Shown here piece after piece: positions 1-6,885 of a stretch of DNA of 52,718 bases. A model generated the notes under the pieces. It made no database searches and had not been told where the DNA came from. It worked only from the letters and a program-made list of their open reading frames with translations. Positions within the stretch are counted from its first letter, which is position 1. Each line of letters opens with the position of its first letter. This DNA is from Mariniradius saccharolyticus AK6. Its GTDB lineage: Bacteria; Bacteroidota; Bacteroidia; Cytophagales; Cyclobacteriaceae. The stretch is taken from positions 1 through 52,718 of the forward strand of contig NZ_AMZY02000026.1 of the NCBI RefSeq assembly GCF_000330725.2, written 5' to 3'. A program made the position numbers and the translations under genes.

Positions 1-66
1 CCCCCCCCCATTTACCATTCCAAATGTCGGCTGGAAATTAGTCGACTAATTATCCGCTTGAAACGA
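1..66 (-). promoter_or_regulatory. Cassette control region, copy 1 (truncated by window edge)
   Basis: This is the first of three copies of a conserved control element, read on the minus strand. It contains the perfect palindrome AATTAGTCGACTAATT (36-51), a TTTG box (24-21), an 11-base segment and then a G run of at least 9 (9-1) that runs off the window. The -10-like box and leader seen in the other copies lie outside the window, so a further peptide/propeller cassette is expected to the left. Its conserved part is nearly identical to copies 2 and 3. Confidence 0.75.
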
Positions 67-145
67 AAAACGGAGTAAGCCCTCTATCGCATTAGGTTTT
101 GATATCCGAAAAGAGCGTGGATATGAAAATGTTTGTTCAATTCAC

Positions 146-358
146 CTATTCCTCAAAATCATCACAACTGTGGGGATGGCATCCCGCACCCCAACCCCCG
201 CAGACGGTATAGTATCTCCTTTGGCTTATGCAAAGTCTTGGTTCAGGCATTTTCAGAAAGTTGCCCGAAGAGGCATTTACGGAAATCGTAGGAGAATTGG
301 AATTCATACATAAGGTCAGTATTGCAAAAAGGGCGAGAAGCATTCTAAATAGTTTCAT
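146..358 (-). CDS. Small secreted Cys-rich peptide 1
   Basis: Encodes a 70-residue peptide with no family I can name for certain. Residues 1-29 look like a signal sequence (MKLFR, a hydrophobic stretch, then a VNA cleavage-like site). The mature part carries four cysteines spaced C-x9-C-x6-C-x4-C after an MPxxRxC motif, with GxG just before the third Cys, and an acidic tail. The peptide at 1563-1766 has exactly the same pattern. It starts 6 bases after the stop of the propeller gene at 365-1558, so it is probably the last gene of that operon. It recalls the short exported NVEALA-type peptides that accompany 6-bladed propeller lipoproteins in Bacteroidota, but the NVEALA motif itself is absent. 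Function unknown. Confidence 0.7.
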   Translation of the reverse strand: MKLFRMLLALFAILTLCMNSNSPTISVNASSGNFLKMPEPRLCISQRRYYTVCGGWGAGCHPHSCDDFEE

Positions 359-364
359 GGATAT

Positions 365-1558
365 CTAATTTTTTGTGATAAGGTTTGAAATTCTTAAAGT
401 TAGGACCACAGGTAGGTCGTGGTCTTTTTTGTTGTTTTCAATTGATTGAATCAGGTTTTCGAAGTTTTTGAAAAACGAGTGGTTGGCGAACCGAAGCAAT
501 TGATCTTGCTGAATAACGAAATAGAATAGGTCATTCTTGACCGCCATTGGACCTCGAATTGATTGGACTAGATCATCCGGTTTGGTTAAAAAGGTTGTCC
601 CAGTGGATTTATCGAAAATGCCTATGCGGAAGTCTACAATGGACTCGGCTGCTGCCCTTTTCTTCCTATTCCAACCAAACACCAAATAGTCATCGTTTTC
701 TTCAAAGTACTGTGTGGGGTGGGATATCGCACCGCTTGCAACCTTTGTGAAAAAGCCGTTCAAGTCATGCTTGTTCTGTAAAGGCCACATGTCATCCGAG
801 CTCCCAAAGTTGAATTTTGGAGTGGCCTTGAACCCGTCTACCTCGTATACTATGCTGCTGGCTGGCTCTTGAAAGAGGAATTTTGAATTGCTTGATAGGG
901 TAAGGTGTCCGGAAATGTTCTTTAGGATAATTGGAAAGATTTCTTGTGGAAAAGGGAAATGCAATCCAACCTGGTCCCCTGAATTTGATGCCAACTCAAG
1001 GTTTGAGAAATCCTCATTAAAGTAGGTAATCGATCTCGCAACTAGTCCATTTTTGTCCACAGCAATCATGTCCGATTGGTTTTTGAGACGGATTTTTCGA
1101 ATAAAATTTCCTGCCAAATCAAAATACGCAAGGGATCTTTCTTCTATGCTTGACAAAACGAGTTGTTTGGCTAATGGGTCAAACCCAAAGTCAGAAATAT
1201 CCGCCATTTCCTCCGGCCCGCTTCCAAAGGTTCCATATTTCCGAAGCATTTTCCCATCTGAATTGAATCCGAGGAGCGTCCCGAAAACAGGATCAAGCAT
1301 AAATAGCGTGTCCCCCAGAACTATCAATCGGTACGGATTTGTGAAGAAGCTTCCTTCGTGTAGTTCCAAAGGAATGATAGATTCTAATGAGAGAAGCTTT
1401 GCCAAATCGAAATCATCCTTGACATAAACCGAGTACTCGGCATCTTGCAAAATCTGATCGGAGTCAGCGTTTTTTTCAGGGTTGCCACAGCAAAAAAGGA
1501 CGAAAGCGGTCGAGGCAATGAATCCTTTTTTCCGCGAGAAACGCCAATTTACTTTCAT
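365..1558 (-). CDS. 6-bladed beta-propeller lipoprotein (DUF5128-like)
   Basis: A 397-residue protein with an N-terminal lipoprotein-type signal (charged start, hydrophobic stretch, then FCCGN around residues 23-27), so it is probably membrane anchored outside the cytoplasm. The body resembles the 6-bladed beta-propeller family (PF17170/DUF5128). It has the typical opening ESIIPLEL, then blades of the type LGDTLFMLD, GTLLGFNSDGKMLRKYG with GSGPEE, and a DFGFDPLAKQLVLSS segment. The substrate or partner of this family is not established. It begins 4 bases after the stop of the Cys-rich peptide at 1563-1766 and ends 6 bases before a second peptide, so the three genes form one operon read from the promoter repeat at 1784-1938. 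Unlike the neighbouring cassette, no terminator separates the first peptide from the propeller. Confidence 0.85.
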   Translation of the reverse strand: MKVNWRFSRKKGFIASTAFVLFCCGNPEKNADSDQILQDAEYSVYVKDDFDLAKLLSLESIIPLELHEGSFFTNPYRLIVLGDTLFMLDPVFGTLLGFNSDGKMLRKYGTFGSGPEEMADISDFGFDPLAKQLVLSSIEERSLAYFDLAGNFIRKIRLKNQSDMIAVDKNGLVARSITYFNEDFSNLELASNSGDQVGLHFPFPQEIFPIILKNISGHLTLSSNSKFLFQEPASSIVYEVDGFKATPKFNFGSSDDMWPLQNKHDLNGFFTKVASGAISHPTQYFEENDDYLVFGWNRKKRAAAESIVDFRIGIFDKSTGTTFLTKPDDLVQSIRGPMAVKNDLFYFVIQQDQLLRFANHSFFKNFENLIQSIENNKKDHDLPVVLTLRISNLITKN

Positions 1559-1562
1559 AACA

Positions 1563-1766
1563 TCAAGTGTTGGATACTTTGCATTTTACGAGGTCGCAAC
1601 CCATACCTTCTGCTGTACAATCTGTAGCGTACATTTTGGCCTCGGGACAGTACCTCGCGACAGGCATTTGAAAGCGGCTTACAGCCATTGCCTCCGAAGA
1701 ATCGGTGTTGCTTCCGAGAATTAGAATTGAGATCAACAGAATCAAAATGATAAAAATAGATTTCAT
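1563..1766 (-). CDS. Small secreted Cys-rich peptide 2
   Basis: A 67-residue peptide; the start at 1766 was chosen because it gives an immediate signal peptide (MKSIF, then about 13 hydrophobic residues, then a likely cut near SSEAMA). The same frame stays open upstream through the leader to 1880, but that extension has no secretion features. The mature part has four cysteines spaced C-x9-C-x6-C-x4-C, preceded by MPxxRxC and with GxG before the third Cys, identical in spacing to the peptide at 146-358. First gene of a three-gene operon; the propeller gene follows after 4 bases. Possibly an exported signal or ligand for the propeller protein (inference); no known family was assigned. Confidence 0.75.
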   Translation of the reverse strand: MKSIFIILILLISILILGSNTDSSEAMAVSRFQMPVARYCPEAKMYATDCTAEGMGCDLVKCKVSNT

Positions 1767-1783
1767 AAGATAAATTTTTTGAT

Positions 1784-1938
1784 CCCCCCTTTCACACCAT
1801 GCGGGGCGGGAGGTTTGTCCCCTTTGAGCGGCAGTTCCGGACCTGCTGCTTTCTGAAAACCAAAGTACCCCCCCCCCCATTCACTATTCCAAAAGTCGGC
1901 TGGAAATTAGTCGACTAATTATCGTTTTAAATGGATAT
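1784..1938 (-). promoter_or_regulatory. Cassette control region, copy 2: palindrome, poly-G promoter, structured leader
   Basis: Reading on the minus strand: perfect palindrome AATTAGTCGACTAATT (1905-1920), TTTG box (1893-1890), a 22-base spacer ending in 11 consecutive G (1878-1868), then TACTTTGG (1867-1860), a near match to the Bacteroidota -7 box TAnnTTTG. The downstream leader (1867-1784) is 93% identical (78/84) to that of copy 3 and contains a hairpin of 7 positions with one mismatch (1828-1849). It precedes the peptide gene at 1563-1766. The G run makes spacer length prone to slippage; with 11 G the spacer is 3 bases longer than in copy 3. Confidence 0.75.
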
Positions 1939-1981
1939 TTGAAAAAATCGATGGGCAAATGATAAACCTTTGAAAGCGGGT

Positions 1982-3019
1982 TCACAGCTTCACTCGAAAA
2001 ACGTAGATTTTGTTCGACTCAGAGCCCTGCGCATACAGAAGGGATGTCTTTGGGTTGTAAGTCACAGTTTGGAAATGATACATTTCATCATCGTTGCCAG
2101 TCCTTAGCCTCAGGATTTTTTCGAGACGGATATCCGTATCATCTGCGGAAATAAGAAGCAAATGCCTGATGTTTGATCTATCCAGTCCCACCAAATCTGT
2201 GAAGCCCACAAGCAGTTTATCTTCAAAGCAGTCCAAGCTGGTGACTATATTCTGGGCAATGCGGCTGTTTTCAAAATCCGGGATTTGTTGTCTTTTGGTG
2301 ATCAGCGTGTCGTAGGCCTGCTTGATCGGTTGGAAGGCGCTGAGGTCATATTGTATTTTTGCTACCCCGTAATTGTCGAGCCGTTCCAGAACGGGTAGGA
2401 ACCTCCCGAGGGACCAAAAGTCTCCGTTTGCGCAAAAGCATCCCAGCCGGATTTGATCGCTTAGTCTCAATTTTCCCTCATGCGGGAAAAATGACTTGCT
2501 TGTGATCGTGCGGTTTGCGGTGTAATCCCATTTCACTAGACCGGTTTTTTCAGGTTCGGGAAAGGAAGAGAAAACCAGAGAATTGTCTTCGGCGATGTCC
2601 ATGCCTATACCCATGCTTGGGATAGGGAATTTGATTACGTCCTTCAATTTGAAATTGTCTTTTCGCAAAACAAAAAGCCGCTGACTGGCCAAATCCTCCA
2701 CAAATAAATTTGAGTCTTTCAGCATCAGATGTGCAGGAAATTCGAAGTCCGGGAAGCTATCCCTTCCGTCGATCAGGGAAAGTGGGTTGAGCAGCGAGTC
2801 GGTTTTGAGCAAAAGTCCCTGGTGACTCAGGGCGACGTATACCTCAGACATGTCCACGGCGATTTTCGCCTCGGTCAGGAAGATGCCATGGGATTCCTCG
2901 TCAAACGCACCGATTGGGGCAAGGTCGAGGTACTGCCAGGGTTCTTTCGGTTCAGTCTTTTTGGTACAAGAAGAGCAAAAGCATATGATAGTGAGGACAA
3001 GTCCAAAGATAGGTTTCAT
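1982..3019 (-). CDS. 6-bladed beta-propeller-like lipoprotein (BF3164/TolB-like)
   Basis: A 345-residue protein with a clear lipoprotein signal: MKPIFGLVLTIICFCSSC, with Cys18 as the probable lipidated residue followed by a KKTEPKEP linker. The rest has short beta-rich repeats (for example LMLKDSNLFVEDLASQRLFVL and a late segment SLLYAQGSESNKIYVFRV) consistent with a propeller of the BF3164/TolB-like type, and it lacks the GSGPEE motif of the DUF5128 propeller at 365-1558. So the two cassettes carry different propeller subtypes. It lies 68 bases downstream of the Cys-rich peptide at 3088-3300, with a strong terminator-like hairpin between them, so it is probably expressed by read-through. Role unknown. 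Confidence 0.75.
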   Translation of the reverse strand: MKPIFGLVLTIICFCSSCTKKTEPKEPWQYLDLAPIGAFDEESHGIFLTEAKIAVDMSEVYVALSHQGLLLKTDSLLNPLSLIDGRDSFPDFEFPAHLMLKDSNLFVEDLASQRLFVLRKDNFKLKDVIKFPIPSMGIGMDIAEDNSLVFSSFPEPEKTGLVKWDYTANRTITSKSFFPHEGKLRLSDQIRLGCFCANGDFWSLGRFLPVLERLDNYGVAKIQYDLSAFQPIKQAYDTLITKRQQIPDFENSRIAQNIVTSLDCFEDKLLVGFTDLVGLDRSNIRHLLLISADDTDIRLEKILRLRTGNDDEMYHFQTVTYNPKTSLLYAQGSESNKIYVFRVKL

Positions 3020-3050
3020 GGGAAATCAAATTTGGGGAAATAGATGAAAA

Positions 3051-3078
3051 ATCAGGATTGGGCCATCCCAATCCTGAT
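3051..3078 (-). terminator. Intra-operon terminator/attenuator between peptide 3 and the propeller gene
   Basis: Perfect 12-bp inverted repeat (3051-3062 with 3067-3078) around a 4-base loop. On the minus strand it is followed directly by a T run (3050-3046). It sits between the peptide stop (3088) and the propeller start (3019), and would limit transcription of the propeller gene relative to the peptide gene. Confidence 0.85.
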
Positions 3079-3087
3079 AAAGAAATA

Positions 3088-3300
3088 CTATGCAACAGCA
3101 CAACTCGAAGAACTGAATGAGCCATCCCTGTTGTAACAATTGACATAGCCTGGGCCTGATGAGCAACGCCTATCTCCAACACAGGATATCTTTTCACCGG
3201 AGCCCGCGCAGGAGTGAGTTGCAATGCAAGCGCTTGATTCCGCTGAGAATCCCGCCACGGAAAGTGCAATTAGGCCAATGATCGCGATAATTTTTTTCAT
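3088..3300 (-). CDS. Small secreted Cys-rich peptide 3
   Basis: A 70-residue peptide. Residues 1-24 form a convincing signal peptide (MKKIIAIIGLIALSVAGFSA, then ESSA). The mature region of about 46 residues has six cysteines spaced C-x5-C-x8-C-x5-C-x8-C-x11-C, with many Ser and Gly. The spacing contains a repeated C-x5-C-x8-C unit in which several other positions are also similar. The six cysteines could form three disulfides. This is the first gene of its cassette, under the control region at 3318-3470. It differs from peptides 1 and 2 in cysteine layout although the promoter and leader are nearly identical to those of peptide 2. No homologue recognised with certainty; it is comparable with NVEALA-type peptides by context. 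Confidence 0.8.
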   Translation of the reverse strand: MKKIIAIIGLIALSVAGFSAESSACIATHSCAGSGEKISCVGDRRCSSGPGYVNCYNRDGSFSSSSCAVA

Positions 3301-3317
3301 ACATAGAATGTTTTTTT

Positions 3318-3470
3318 CCCCCCTTTCACACCACGCGGGGCGGGAGGTTTGTCCCCTTCAGGCGGCAGTTCCGGACCTGCCGCTTTCTGAAAACTAAAGT
3401 ACCCCCCCCATTTACTATTCCAAATGTCGGCTGGAAATTAGTCGACTAATTATCCGTTTCAAGTGGATAT
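3318..3470 (-). promoter_or_regulatory. Cassette control region, copy 3: palindrome, poly-G promoter, structured leader
   Basis: Minus-strand order: perfect palindrome AATTAGTCGACTAATT (3436-3451), 11 bases, TTTG box (3424-3421), a 19-base spacer ending in 8 G (3409-3402), then TACTTTAG (3401-3394), close to the TAnnTTTG -7 box. The leader contains a 7-bp perfect hairpin with an 8-base loop (3362-3383) and a run of six G (3323-3318) before the peptide start at 3300. The palindrome ends 11 bases upstream of the -33 box, a position suited to an activator dimer. Its spacer length equals that of the fabG promoter in this window. Confidence 0.78.
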
Positions 3471-3474
3471 GAAA

Positions 3475-3507
3475 AATCCTGACGGGTTTCGAAAACCTGT
3501 CAGGATT
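3475..3507 (-). terminator. Terminator of threonine aldolase gene
   Basis: Inverted repeat with long arms (AATCCTGAC pairing with GTCAGGATT, extended by GGTTT/AAACC across one imperfect position), followed on the minus strand by TTTTTC. It lies just after the threonine aldolase stop (3527) and before the peptide-cassette control region. Confidence 0.8.
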
Positions 3508-3526
3508 AGAATAATCAAGAAAGCTG

Positions 3527-4552
3527 TTACGCAATCTTCCCCATCCTCGCTTCAAATTCAATCAAATGTGCGTCCCCAAAGTCCAAATGGGTGACGAATC
3601 GAACCAGGTCCTTGCCGAAACGTACGGCTTTGATGCCCTGGGCTTCGAGTTTTTGGAGCATGTCGGCAGGCGTGATGCCTTGTAGCCGCGCGATCACGAT
3701 ATTCGTCGGGACGGGCAATATTTCCGCGATGAGGGGATGATTTTCCAGAACCCGCCCCAGCTCGCGCGCCCGTGCATGGTCTTCGGCTAGGCGGTCGACA
3801 TGGTGGTCAAGGGCATAGATACCCGCGGCGGCCAAGAATCCTGCCTGTCGCATCCCGCCACCGAAGGATTTGCGGATTTTGCGGGCGCGTTTGATGTCGC
3901 TTTTGCTGCCCAACAAGACCGAGCCGACAGGACAGCCTAGACCTTTGCTCAGGCAAATCGAGATCGTGTCAAATTCGCCCCCCCAGGCTTGGGTGCTTTC
4001 ACCGCTTACGACCAATGCATTGAAGAGTCTTGCCCCATCCAGGTGCAGCTTGATGCCGTGTTGCAGGCAAAGTTGCCGGATAGGCCTGACTTCCTCCAAG
4101 GTATAGATGCTGCCACCGCCTTTGTTCATGGTATTTTCCAAGGAAATCAAACTCGTCTCACAGGCATGGACGTCATCGAGGCTGATGGCTGCCGCGATGT
4201 CGGTGGCGGTGATTTTGCCATAAGCCCCCGGCAGCAACTTGACCGAGGCTCGGGAATTGGCCATGATACCACCGGCCTCATAGAGGTAGATATGTGAATA
4301 CTCATGGCAAATCACCTCCTGCTGTGGCCCTGTGTGCAGGCGAATCGCAATCTGATTGGTCATGGTGCCGGAGGGGCAAAAAAGTCCCGCTTCCATGCCA
4401 AACATATCGGCAAGCTTTTGTTCCAGGGAATTGACGGTCGGGTCTTCCCCAAAAACATCGTCGCCCACCGGGGCCGAAAACATGGCTTCCAGCATCGAAG
4501 GGGTGGGCTTGGTCAAGGTATCGGAGCGGAGGTCAATGATGGGTAGAGACAT
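3527..4552 (-). CDS. ltaE: Low-specificity L-threonine aldolase
   Basis: A 341-residue PLP enzyme of the threonine aldolase (beta-eliminating lyase) family, which cleaves threonine or allo-threonine to glycine and acetaldehyde in the cytoplasm. The start [16 protein letters not shown] and [12 protein letters not shown] are hallmark N-terminal motifs. LDGARLFNA (Asp172) and the PLP lysine in [12 protein letters not shown] (Lys203) are present. Length is normal for the family. The gene has a run of seven G in the coding strand (plus-strand C at 3978-3984, Trp-Gly-Gly-Glu), within the reading frame. It is followed by its own terminator and preceded by a 136-base gap containing short purine-rich repeats, so it is probably monocistronic. 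Confidence 0.95.
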   Translation of the reverse strand: MSLPIIDLRSDTLTKPTPSMLEAMFSAPVGDDVFGEDPTVNSLEQKLADMFGMEAGLFCPSGTMTNQIAIRLHTGPQQEVICHEYSHIYLYEAGGIMANSRASVKLLPGAYGKITATDIAAAISLDDVHACETSLISLENTMNKGGGSIYTLEEVRPIRQLCLQHGIKLHLDGARLFNALVVSGESTQAWGGEFDTISICLSKGLGCPVGSVLLGSKSDIKRARKIRKSFGGGMRQAGFLAAAGIYALDHHVDRLAEDHARARELGRVLENHPLIAEILPVPTNIVIARLQGITPADMLQKLEAQGIKAVRFGKDLVRFVTHLDFGDAHLIEFEARMGKIA

Positions 4553-4581
4553 GAGACATTAGACATGAGATTTGAGAGACC
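4550..4581. repeat. Short purine-rich repeat (AGACATGAGA type)
   Basis: Tandem degenerate units such as GACATGAGAC, TTAGACATGAGA and TTTGAGAGAC lie directly upstream of the threonine aldolase start. A related stretch occurs at 33059-33085 and a larger array at 17794-17937. Function unknown; likely part of a family of intergenic low-complexity repeats. Confidence 0.55.
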
Positions 4582-4688
4582 TACAAGTCGGAGGCGGGTC
4601 GATTTGGGAAATATGGGAAGAATTGGAGGGAATTTCAATGGAATCCTTATCAAAGGGCTTGGGAAATGATCAGGTCCCCTTTGATAGC

Positions 4689-5138
4689 CTATTCCTCTTT
4701 TTCCTTTTTGAACCAGAAGTCCAGTCCTGATTTTCGCTTTTCGAAGAGTTTTTCCATGTCGCCCAACTCCAGGTTGAGTGCCTTGGTGGATATGAATATC
4801 TCCATCAGGGAAATGCCAAGTGAAACCAATAGGGTAAGCATGCTCACTATAAATACCTGATTGGCTGCTTCCTGCTTTCCGGTAAAGATCAAAAACATGC
4901 AGACTACGCACAGCAGAAAACTCAATACCCCGCAAAGCTGCATGTATTTGATCATGCTGAGGCGGAGTTTGAGGTTTCGGATTTGGCTGATGATGATGTC
5001 TTCCTGCGGGTTTTCGAGGTATTTCTTGTGAAGCCCGCGGATGAGGTTTGCGATCGCCAAAAACCGGTTGGTAAAGGCCAACATCATCAGCGTGATGGCG
5101 GAAAAGAGTAGGGCGGGAGTGGAGATTTGGAGTTCCAT
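4689..5138 (-). CDS. DUF2721 family membrane protein
   Basis: About 149 residues from MELQISTPALLFSAITLMMLAFTN. This start is preferred over one 8 codons upstream because the family begins close to the first membrane segment. Membrane segments at about residues 5-25, 65-90 and 95-120 enclose a charged cytoplasmic loop with RFLAIANLIRGLHKKY and RNLKLRLSMIKY, the pattern of DUF2721 proteins. The C-terminus is charged (KKEKEE). The function of this family is not established. It lies between lpdA and threonine aldolase with gaps on both sides and no sign of co-transcription. Confidence 0.8.
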   Translation of the reverse strand: MELQISTPALLFSAITLMMLAFTNRFLAIANLIRGLHKKYLENPQEDIIISQIRNLKLRLSMIKYMQLCGVLSFLLCVVCMFLIFTGKQEAANQVFIVSMLTLLVSLGISLMEIFISTKALNLELGDMEKLFEKRKSGLDFWFKKEKEE

Positions 5139-5280
5139 TTTCTTCGTCTTGATGATTGACAAATGTGCAGGCCAGTTTCTGAAAGTTAGGCATTCTTTTG
5201 TTTAGAAATACCCAAAGGATCTTCATCGATTTCAGGGTGCCAAATCAGGAGAGACCTGATGAAGCCTGGCTGAAAAAGAA

Positions 5281-5312
5281 AAACACAAGGCCGATTGTTT
5301 GGCCTTGTGTTT
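5281..5312 (-). terminator. Terminator of lpdA
   Basis: A perfect 12-bp stem (AAACACAAGGCC with GGCCTTGTGTTT) with an 8-base loop lies 24 bases after the lpdA stop on the minus strand. The T/A-rich arm supports a Rho-independent terminator, and it could act in both directions. Confidence 0.8.
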
Positions 5313-5336
5313 TGATGGCTGTTGGTCTTAGAAGAA

Positions 5337-6737
5337 TTACAGGTGGATCACCTCGTCATAGGCGGCCGCTGCAGCCTCCATGATGGCTTCCGACATGGTT
5401 GGGTGCGGGTGGACCGTCTTGATCAATTCGTGGCCTGTGGTTTCCAGTTTGCGGATCGCGACGATTTCTGCGATCATCTCCGTCACGTTTGCACCGATCA
5501 TGTGCCCGCCAAGTAACTCACCGTATTTTGCGTCAAAGATCAGTTTCACAAAGCCGTCCTTTGCACCGGCAGCAGAAGCCTTTCCTGAGGCGGAGAAGGG
5601 GAATTTACCCACTTTCACCTCGTAGCCTGCTTCTTTTGCTTTTGCTTCTGTATAACCAACTGAGGCAATTTCCGGAATGCAATAAGTACAGCCGGGGATA
5701 TTGTTGTAGTCCAAAGGCTCGGGGTGGTGGCCGGCGATTTTTTCGACGCAAATAATACCTTCCGCGGATGCCACGTGCGCCAAGGCAGGTCCTGTCGTGA
5801 CGTCGCCTATGGCATAATAGCCTGGCATATTGGTGCGGTAGTATTCGTCTGTCTTGATCTTGCCTCTGTCAACAAGGATGCCTACGTCTTCCAGTCCAAT
5901 GTTTTCCACGTTGGAAACCACACCGACTGCGGAAAGTACGATATCGCATTCGATGATAGATTCCGCGCCTTTCTTATCCTTCACGGTCACTTTGCAGCCT
6001 TTTCCTTTGGTATCGACTGAGGTGACTTCGGTGGAGGTCAGGATCTTGATGCCATTCTTTTTGTAGATTTTTTCCAAAGCCTTTGAAACTTCCTCGTCTT
6101 CGTTGGGCACGATGCGGTCGAGGAATTCGACGATCGTCACCTCTGTTCCAAGCGATGCATAGACGTAGGCAAACTCAATGCCGATCGCTCCGGAACCTAC
6201 TACGACCATCTTGGCGGGCTGCTTTTCGAGGACCATGGCTTTGCGGTAGCCGACGATTTTTTCATTGTCGATTTTGAGTGCTGGAAGCTCGCGAGCCCTG
6301 CCGCCCGTAGCAATGATGATATGGTCGGCGGCATAGACGGTCTTTTTGCCGTCTTTGTCTTCCACTTCCACTTTCTTGCCTGGCTGTACTTTTCCCCAAC
6401 CAAGGAGTTGGTCGATTTTGTTTTTCTTCAACAAAAATTGGATGCCTTTGGACATGCCGCCAGCTACTTCGCGGCTGCGCTTGACGATTCCCGGGAAGTC
6501 CACTTCCGCTCCTTTGACTTTGATGCCGTAGTCTTCGGAATGGTTGATGTACTCAAACACCTGTGCACTTTTGATCAAGGCCTTGGTCGGGATACAGCCC
6601 CAGTTGAGGCAGATTCCGCCCAATTCCGCAGCTTCCACCACGGCGGTTTTCAAACCCAATTGGGCAGCCCTGATGGCAGCCACATATCCTCCCGGACCAC
6701 TACCCAAAACAATCACATCGTATTTAGTTGAAGACAT
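5337..6737 (-). CDS. lpdA: Dihydrolipoyl dehydrogenase (E3)
   Basis: A 466-residue flavoprotein that reoxidises dihydrolipoamide with NAD+ in 2-oxoacid dehydrogenase complexes and the glycine cleavage system. It has the N-terminal FAD motif GSGPGGY, the redox disulfide GGICLNWGCIPTK (Cys43, Cys48), the NAD-binding VVVGSGAIGIEFA, the second FAD motif YAIGDVTTGP and the C-terminal HPHPTMSEA with the catalytic His-Glu region. Length is typical. No E1 or E2 gene is adjacent, so it is likely a shared, free-standing E3. A TAATTTTG box upstream (6778-6771) is a candidate promoter element. Confidence 0.97.
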   Translation of the reverse strand: MSSTKYDVIVLGSGPGGYVAAIRAAQLGLKTAVVEAAELGGICLNWGCIPTKALIKSAQVFEYINHSEDYGIKVKGAEVDFPGIVKRSREVAGGMSKGIQFLLKKNKIDQLLGWGKVQPGKKVEVEDKDGKKTVYAADHIIIATGGRARELPALKIDNEKIVGYRKAMVLEKQPAKMVVVGSGAIGIEFAYVYASLGTEVTIVEFLDRIVPNEDEEVSKALEKIYKKNGIKILTSTEVTSVDTKGKGCKVTVKDKKGAESIIECDIVLSAVGVVSNVENIGLEDVGILVDRGKIKTDEYYRTNMPGYYAIGDVTTGPALAHVASAEGIICVEKIAGHHPEPLDYNNIPGCTYCIPEIASVGYTEAKAKEAGYEVKVGKFPFSASGKASAAGAKDGFVKLIFDAKYGELLGGHMIGANVTEMIAEIVAIRKLETTGHELIKTVHPHPTMSEAIMEAAAAAYDEVIHL

Positions 6738-6770
6738 ATCTTTTGAGGTTTAATTTTCAAAATTGCTTGG

Positions 6771-6778
6771 CAAAATTA
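6771..6778 (-). promoter_or_regulatory. Candidate -7 box of lpdA
   Basis: TAATTTTG on the minus strand matches TAnnTTTG exactly, 33 bases upstream of the lpdA start. No good TTTG is seen at the expected upstream spacing (TTTC instead), so this is a single-box prediction. Confidence 0.45.
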
Positions 6779-6844
6779 GGGCTTTTGGGGAGAGAAAAAA
6801 ATGAAAGAGAGAATAGGAGAGTTCGGAAAGAGAGCAAAATGTGG

Positions 6845-6876
6845 TTCTCGCAAAGGACCCAAAGGAGCAAAGAAAG
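6845..6876 (+). repeat. Left inverted repeat flanking the GxxExxY gene
   Basis: A 32-base segment whose reverse complement matches 7385-7416 at 25 of 32 positions, with the outer end TTCTCGCA paired with TGCGAGAA. Together they bracket the GxxExxY gene as an approximately 570-bp unit. Confidence 0.65.
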
Positions 6877-6885
6877 TCGTACAGG

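Noticed and set aside
1767-1880. In-frame upstream extension of the peptide at 1563-1766, starting ATG-GGG through the G11 run
   Set aside because: The G run would then be a translational slippage site, but the extension has no signal features, covers the -7 box and leader, and the matching copy at 3402-3409 runs into a stop (TAG) within six codons. The promoter-spacer model explains all copies better.
3978-3984. Run of seven C (G on the coding strand) inside threonine aldolase as a contingency locus
   Set aside because: It encodes ordinary Trp-Gly-Gly-Glu codons in an intact frame, and a similar G7 run occurs in relA/spoT; seven is within what composition gives here.
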